Translations under genes and position numbers: made by a program
Origin: an uncultured Eubacteriales bacterium
Lineage (GTDB): Bacteria; Bacillota; Clostridia; Lachnospirales; Lachnospiraceae
NCBI GenBank assembly: GCA_900314525.1
Contig: OMVN01000022.1
Span: forward strand, 1 to 34,957
DNA: 34,957 nt
Direction of reading: 5' to 3'
Shown here: positions 31,746 through 34,957 of the stretch, one piece after another
How the letters are laid out: every line of letters begins with the position of its first letter
Position numbering within the stretch: position 1 is the first letter of the stretch
The notes under the pieces: model-generated
What the model saw: the letters and a program-made list of their open reading frames with translations, nothing else
Database searches by the model: none
Told to the model about the DNA's origin: nothing

Positions 31746-32360
31746 ATGTCGAAATAAGTTATCGGAATATGTGATGATAAGGCAGAGGTTATTGCTATAT
31801 TAAAAGATATAGTTAATAACGTTATGAATGAAATATATGAAAAAGAATGGGAAGTATTGGGGTTTGACTCGCCAGAAAAACTTCTGGGAGAGGCTGATAA
31901 GATAAATATACTTTTACTAGATATTGAGATGCCACAAATGGATGGCATTGAGACAGGTAAAAGAATGATGAAGCTGAACAGTAAATGCAAGATTATTATG
32001 GCAACTTCAAGAATTGACAGATTTAAAGAAGCATTTAAAATAAAAGCATTTCGATTTATTACAAAGCCTTTTGCAATTAGCGAGGTTAGGGAAGCAATTG
32101 CGTCGTCATTAGTTAGTGAACTTGGAGATAAAGAAATTGAAGTGTTTAAAAACAGAATAAGCTTAAATATTAAAGAGACAGATATCCTTTTTGTTAGAGC
32201 ATTTAATGGTTATGTTGAAATTATAGCTGGAAATGAGCTTTACAGAAAGGATATTACTATGAGTACATTGGAAGATCAGCTTGATGACAGACTGTTGTAT
32301 TTAAAATTGCCACAAGAAGAAAAAAGGATTTTATTAGCAAGTACACGGAATTTGATTTAA
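31746..32360 (+). pseudogene. LytTR-type response regulator, broken
   Basis: The in-frame reading from ATG 31746 gives MSK, then a TAA stop at 31755-31757, then VIGICDDKAEV and on through a receiver domain. The phospho-acceptor Asp sits in LLLDIEMPQMDG and the conserved Lys in RFITKPF. A LytTR-like DNA-binding part follows (IKETDILFVRAFNGYVEI) but ends after about 75 residues, 20 or more short of usual. An internal ATG at 31824 would drop the first strand and the acidic pair (DD) that binds magnesium. AAAGGA precedes ATG 31746 at long spacing. The gene therefore looks inactivated, in step with the broken kinase 24 nt downstream. Confidence 0.85.
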
Positions 32361-32384
32361 ACTACAGATAGGATTGGTGAGATT

Positions 32385-33489
32385 ATGCTGAAGGCTTTGC
32401 TATGGGAGATAATCTTTGTAATAGAATTACATAAGTATATTATGGGTTATAAAATAAGTATAAATAAAACTCTTAAAAGAAATCTTGTGATATTTATTGG
32501 GGCTATTTTTTCATCAGGGATTGTAACAGCATTTTTTATAAATAGAGTCCCACTTTAAAATGTATACATACTATATTTATTTATGGCAATTGTGACACTA
32601 TTTATCTCAATAAGAGATAATGGTAAAGATAGAATTTGGAAATGTATAATTTTGTTTTTTAACATAACAGCAATTGACAGTATAATGGAGAACATTACTG
32701 GCAGAATAATGGCTGGAAGGAAAATATCAGAAGAAAAAGAAGCATTAATGTGGGAACTTATGTCTCTTGGATGCATTTTACTTTTATATATTATAGATAA
32801 TATAGTAGAAAAGATAACATCTGGCAAAAGGATTAGATCAAAAAAGATTATGCAGGGTTCAGTAATTCTTGCAGATGTAAGTTTGTGTATTTGTGCTTCG
32901 TTTATGTTTAATAATACATCAGGTAACAAGCTCTATTTCTACATTGGACTAGAATGCTTTGTCGGAGTCGTTTTGCTGGGAAATCAGATACTAAATATAT
33001 TTGATTTTAATTCGGAATTAAAAGAAACAATTGAACAGAGACAAATAATGACAGAGATGCAGAAGCAATATTATGAGGGAAAATTAAGGGATGAAGAGAT
33101 AATCAGAAAATACAGACATGATATGATTAATCATTTTATGGTAATAAAGTATTATTTAAACAGAGATAAGATTATGTGCAATATATTCAAACTTGCTGAA
33201 AAATGCAGTTGAAGAATTGGAAAAGTTAAAAGAGGCTGGAGAGAAAAATCTTAAACTTAATATTAAGTTTGCAAAGGGAAATGATTTTTTACAGATAAAA
33301 ATAGAAAATACAATAGAAAAGAATCATTTATTTAAGGGAATAAACACACCTACAACAAAAAAAGATAAAAGTAATCACGGAATAGGATTACAAAGTATTA
33401 ACCATGCGTTGGAGAAGGAAAAGGGTAAATTAACAATTATAAACATGGATAATACAGTATGTGCAGATGTTATTATTCCAATTAAATAA
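32385..33489 (+). pseudogene. AgrC-like GHKL histidine kinase, broken
   Basis: Reading from ATG 32385 (GGTGAG 4 nt upstream), a hydrophobic N-terminus runs to a TAA at 32556-32558. The same frame continues across it, through further membrane helices, to KYRHDMINHFMVIKYYLN, the phospho-acceptor His region. At about 33168-33173 the reading jumps by one frame into LCAIYSNLLKNAVEEL (N box), then GIGLQSINHAL (G box). In the family about 80 residues separate these parts, so an internal deletion that also shifts the frame is the simplest explanation. Two independent lesions make function very unlikely. It is the partner of the broken response regulator and resembles peptide-sensing quorum kinases. 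Confidence 0.88.
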
Positions 33490-33834
33490 AACTGAATATA
33501 AGTAAAAAATTTGTTATTATGAAATATGGTCAGTTAACCATTTCCAAAATGAAGAAACTGCTAAACAAGTATTCATCATGGAGTTCCTCCTATGTGTAGT
33601 AAATTAGAACGAAATATATTTTATAATAAAAATAACAAAAATAAAAGATTAACTTGTTAAACGTTTAATAAGTTTTATTGGCATTTGAGGAGTTATTATT
33701 GCGGAGTTAATATGCACATATTAAAATAGTATTTATAAATCGGGAGTTAGTCCTGACTCCTTAATAGTTACTTCATGTGTCCGCTTTTTAGTATAGAACT
33801 AATTTACGAATATAAAAGCAAAGGAGAAAAGAAA
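33490..33834. other. Non-coding stretch with a possible minus-strand peptide gene
   Basis: No conventional gene. It holds the 20-codon minus-strand ORF described separately, a small hairpin (GGAGT/ACTCC near 33743-33760) and three copies of GGAGTTA at 33689, 33703 and 33743. The sequence is very AT-rich. The ribosome site and start of the Cys-rich protein are at its right end. Confidence 0.6.
33517..33579 (-). CDS. Possible 20-residue peptide gene
   Basis: On the minus strand AGGAGG (33591-33586) precedes ATG 33579 with a 6-nt spacer, the ideal arrangement in Firmicutes. The frame encodes MMNTCLAVSSFWKWLTDHIS and ends at TAA 33517. The peptide is mildly hydrophobic with one Cys and two Trp. 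It could be a leader peptide, a signalling peptide or a small toxin, and could also be chance. No terminator follows and the downstream sequence runs antisense to the broken kinase. Confidence 0.35.
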   Translation of the reverse strand: MMNTCLAVSSFWKWLTDHIS

Positions 33835-34116
33835 ATGAATGAATTAAGTTGTTGTGGTGCAAAATGTAAAGAATGTGCTTGTTATGGAAACATATGTAAA
33901 GGATGTAATGAATTAAAAGGTAAGGTATTTCATGTACCGGATGGAAAGGTGTGTCCGATATATGATTGTGCTATTAATAAAAATAAGTTCAAAAATTGCG
34001 GCAAGTGTAAAAATATTCCATGTTCTATTTGGAAAGAGACTAGAGACCCAAGTTTTACAGATGAACAATTCGAGGCAAGTATTAATAATAGAATGAATTC
34101 ATTAAAAGAGAATTAG
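33835..34116 (+). CDS. Cys-rich DUF3795-like protein
   Basis: A 93-residue protein with 14 cysteines in pairs: NELSCCGAKCKECACYG, KGCNELKG, CPIYDCAI, NCGKCKNIPCSIW. The pattern resembles DUF3795, small Cys-rich proteins presumed to bind zinc or iron-sulfur. The function is unknown. The ATG at 33835 is preferred because AAAGGAGA lies just upstream; the frame is open to 33775. No signal peptide is visible. It lies between the broken two-component genes and the insertion sequence. Its translation signal is strong and its reading frame intact. Confidence 0.75.
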   Translation: MNELSCCGAKCKECACYGNICKGCNELKGKVFHVPDGKVCPIYDCAINKNKFKNCGKCKNIPCSIWKETRDPSFTDEQFEASINNRMNSLKEN

Positions 34117-34332
34117 TTTTAAAAAGATATATTAATTATGATTTACCTCTGTTGAGCCTTTTTGCAACTCTACGCGTTCACTAAGTTATATGCTCGTTTA
34201 ATGAGTTAACGTTGTAAGGTGAAAATTAGTATGCTAAAACATTTACAAGTAATCACTGTAGTGTACGCAGAAACAAATAGTGTATCTGACGGGGGATGAG
34301 TTGTTTATATAAATTACATGATTATTTAATTA

Positions 34333-34364
34333 AAATCTGCGGTTGAAAAACGGCAGATTTTTTG
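34333..34364 (+). terminator. Terminator-like hairpin, no clear upstream gene
   Basis: AAATCTGC (34333-34340) and GCAGATTT (34353-34360) form an 8-bp stem with a 12-nt loop, followed by three further T. It may serve the Cys-rich gene 216 nt upstream or a small RNA. Confidence 0.6.
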
Positions 34365-34417
34365 TTACAAATAAATATAGAAATATATTGTAAACTTGGT
34401 AGTGTCAAGTGACTTAT

Positions 34418-34446
34418 GAAAAAACAGAGCCAAAGAAAAAGGCTCA
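34418..34446 (-). terminator. Terminator for the transposase transcript
   Basis: On the minus strand GAGCC (34445-34441) and GGCTC (34431-34427) form a short stem, followed by TG and six T. It lies downstream of the transposase stop. Confidence 0.55.
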
Positions 34447-34557
34447 ATTGAACCTTGAAAATTGCAGATATTTAATCTTTTGATGAGTGACGCCCATCAA
34501 GGGCATAGCCAGAATCAAAGATTCTGGTGGCTGTTTATTATGCCTCTGGTTCAGAAT

Positions 34558-34956
34558 CTAAGAACAGTTAGTGCCTTCGGCTTTTTGGAGATTTAGTATT
34601 GTCTGCTGCCCAAGATAGATAAGTAACTGCCATTTACCGGGCATATTGTCGGCATTGGAAAGTTCATCAACTTTATTGAGAACCTTGTATTTATTGTGTT
34701 TGTGAGGTCTTAAAAAGTTATAGTAGGCAACCCAGAGAGCAAGGTCGTAGTTGGCACCGTCGATGTTATCAAATCCGTTAGTAGTTCTGTAAGATGCTTT
34801 GTATGTACGATTAAGCCGTTCAATCATCTGCTTAAAGGGACGAAATTCTGTTGATACCTCATCGTCGTTGGTAAGTCCAATTACCTGGGTAATATCAAAG
34901 TTAATTTTACCTTTTGATTCACGGAAAAACTGTTGTGCAGCAAGAGGATATGCACT
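34558..34956 (-). CDS. DDE-type transposase, C-terminal part (partial)
   Basis: The minus-strand frame stays open to the right window edge, starting there with SAYPLAAQQFFRES, so the ATG at 34827 is not the start. About 132 residues are visible. FKQMIERLNRTYKASYR carries the Glu of the DDE catalytic triad, and AYYNFLRPHKH is the conserved RPH block of integrase-core transposases. It ends PGKWQLLIYLGQQT and a short tail. The IS family cannot be fixed from this part. The two catalytic Asp residues lie outside the window. Confidence 0.85.
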   Translation of the reverse strand, partial: SAYPLAAQQFFRESKGKINFDITQVIGLTNDDEVSTEFRPFKQMIERLNRTYKASYRTTNGFDNIDGANYDLALWVAYYNFLRPHKHNKYKVLNKVDELSNADNMPGKWQLLIYLGQQTILNLQKAEGTNCS

Positions 34957-34957
34957 G

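Larger units (their letters stand above)
34117..34557. other. Non-coding stretch leading into the insertion sequence
   Basis: No convincing gene. A 22-codon plus-strand frame at 34231-34299 has only a weak AAGGTG upstream. It contains a plus-strand terminator-like hairpin (34333-34364), a minus-strand one (34418-34446) and two hairpins after the transposase stop: GCCC/GGGC around 34492 and CCAGAATC-AAA-GATTCTGG at 34509-34527. Confidence 0.6.
34400..34957 (-). mobile_element. Insertion sequence, left part (continues past the window)
   Basis: It contains the transposase C-terminus on the minus strand and its trailing hairpins. The boundary is a guess: GGTAGTGTCAAGTGAC at about 34399-34414 sits just beyond a minus-strand terminator and could be the terminal repeat. 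The other end is outside the window, so neither inverted repeats nor a target duplication can be checked. Confidence 0.55.

Noticed and set aside
32555-32929. 124-codon minus-strand frame opposite the broken kinase
   Set aside because: The plus strand reads as kinase membrane helices and the reverse is their shadow. No ribosome site seen.
33519-33599. 26-codon plus-strand frame (MKYGQLTISKMKK...) as an AgrD-like signal peptide for the broken kinase
   Set aside because: It lacks a ribosome site and any Cys-centred AgrD pattern. The opposite strand has far better start signals.
33689-33749. Three copies of GGAGTTA as a repeat array
   Set aside because: The spacings are irregular (14 and 40 nt) and the unit is only 7 bp, so it is neither a CRISPR nor a clear operator array.
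34231-34299. 22-codon frame starting MLKHLQVITV
   Set aside because: Its ribosome site is weak and badly spaced, and nothing else supports it.

Overview
This window looks like chromosomal DNA from a low-GC, spore-forming member of Clostridia, most probably a Lachnospiraceae relative. The evidence is AT-rich codon use, strong AGGAGG-type ribosome sites with some TTG/GTG starts, two sporulation loci (dpaAB and spoIIAA-spoIIAB-sigF), a T-box leader on valS, and a DUF5717/DUF5716-like pair that I associate with Lachnospiraceae. All 16 tRNA genes lack an encoded 3' CCA.

Layout. 1-1022: the 3' tip of a 23S rRNA, then nine tRNA genes and a terminator. 1168-6890: a zinc-phospholipase-C-like protein, a 55-residue acidic Cys-Asp protein, a rhodanese-like domain, then a compact run of a THUMP RNA methyltransferase, a secreted C1 cysteine protease, rdgB and a phosphodiesterase. 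6923-7613: a second array of six tRNAs behind a consensus promoter, with terminator-like hairpins between some of the genes. 7682-11160: a hemolysin III/TrhA-type membrane protein, a PAP2 phosphatase, a single tRNA-Leu unit and asnB. 11278-14540: dpaB and dpaA (minus), a small unknown gene (plus) and citrate synthase (minus). 14758-16026: rarA. 16097-21796: a tight three-gene operon encoding a 1183-residue solenoid protein, an Hsp70-like protein with altered phosphate loops and a small TPR-like protein. 21798-26333: T-box plus valS, then folC and a 47-codon gene. 26360-27862: a zinc-ribbon/TPR/membrane/coiled-coil protein. 28021-29547: the sigma-F operon. 29645-31678: a chemoreceptor. 31746-33489: a LytTR-type response regulator and an AgrC-like histidine kinase, both broken. 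33490-34957: mostly non-coding DNA with one Cys-rich DUF3795-like gene and an insertion sequence running off the right edge.

How the genes fit together. Much of the window is housekeeping: tRNAs, valS, folC, asnB, citrate synthase, rarA, rdgB and an RNA methyltransferase. The sporulation genes imply endospore formation: SpoIIAB binds and inhibits sigma-F, SpoIIAA releases it, and DpaAB makes dipicolinate late in the mother cell. The right end, from about 31.7 kb, is decaying accessory DNA next to a mobile element.

The best candidate for an undescribed system is the 16097-21796 operon. The middle protein keeps the outline of an Hsp70/actin fold, but both phosphate-binding loops are changed (DLGTT-type to DLCND, DLGGGT-type to DFTKDQ), which suggests a pseudo-ATPase working with two helical-repeat partners. 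Second-tier leads are a 20-codon minus-strand ORF with an ideal ribosome site at 33517-33579, an SD-sequestering hairpin at 11183-11221, and the terminator-like hairpins inside the tRNA array. Family assignments come from reading motifs; no database search was run.
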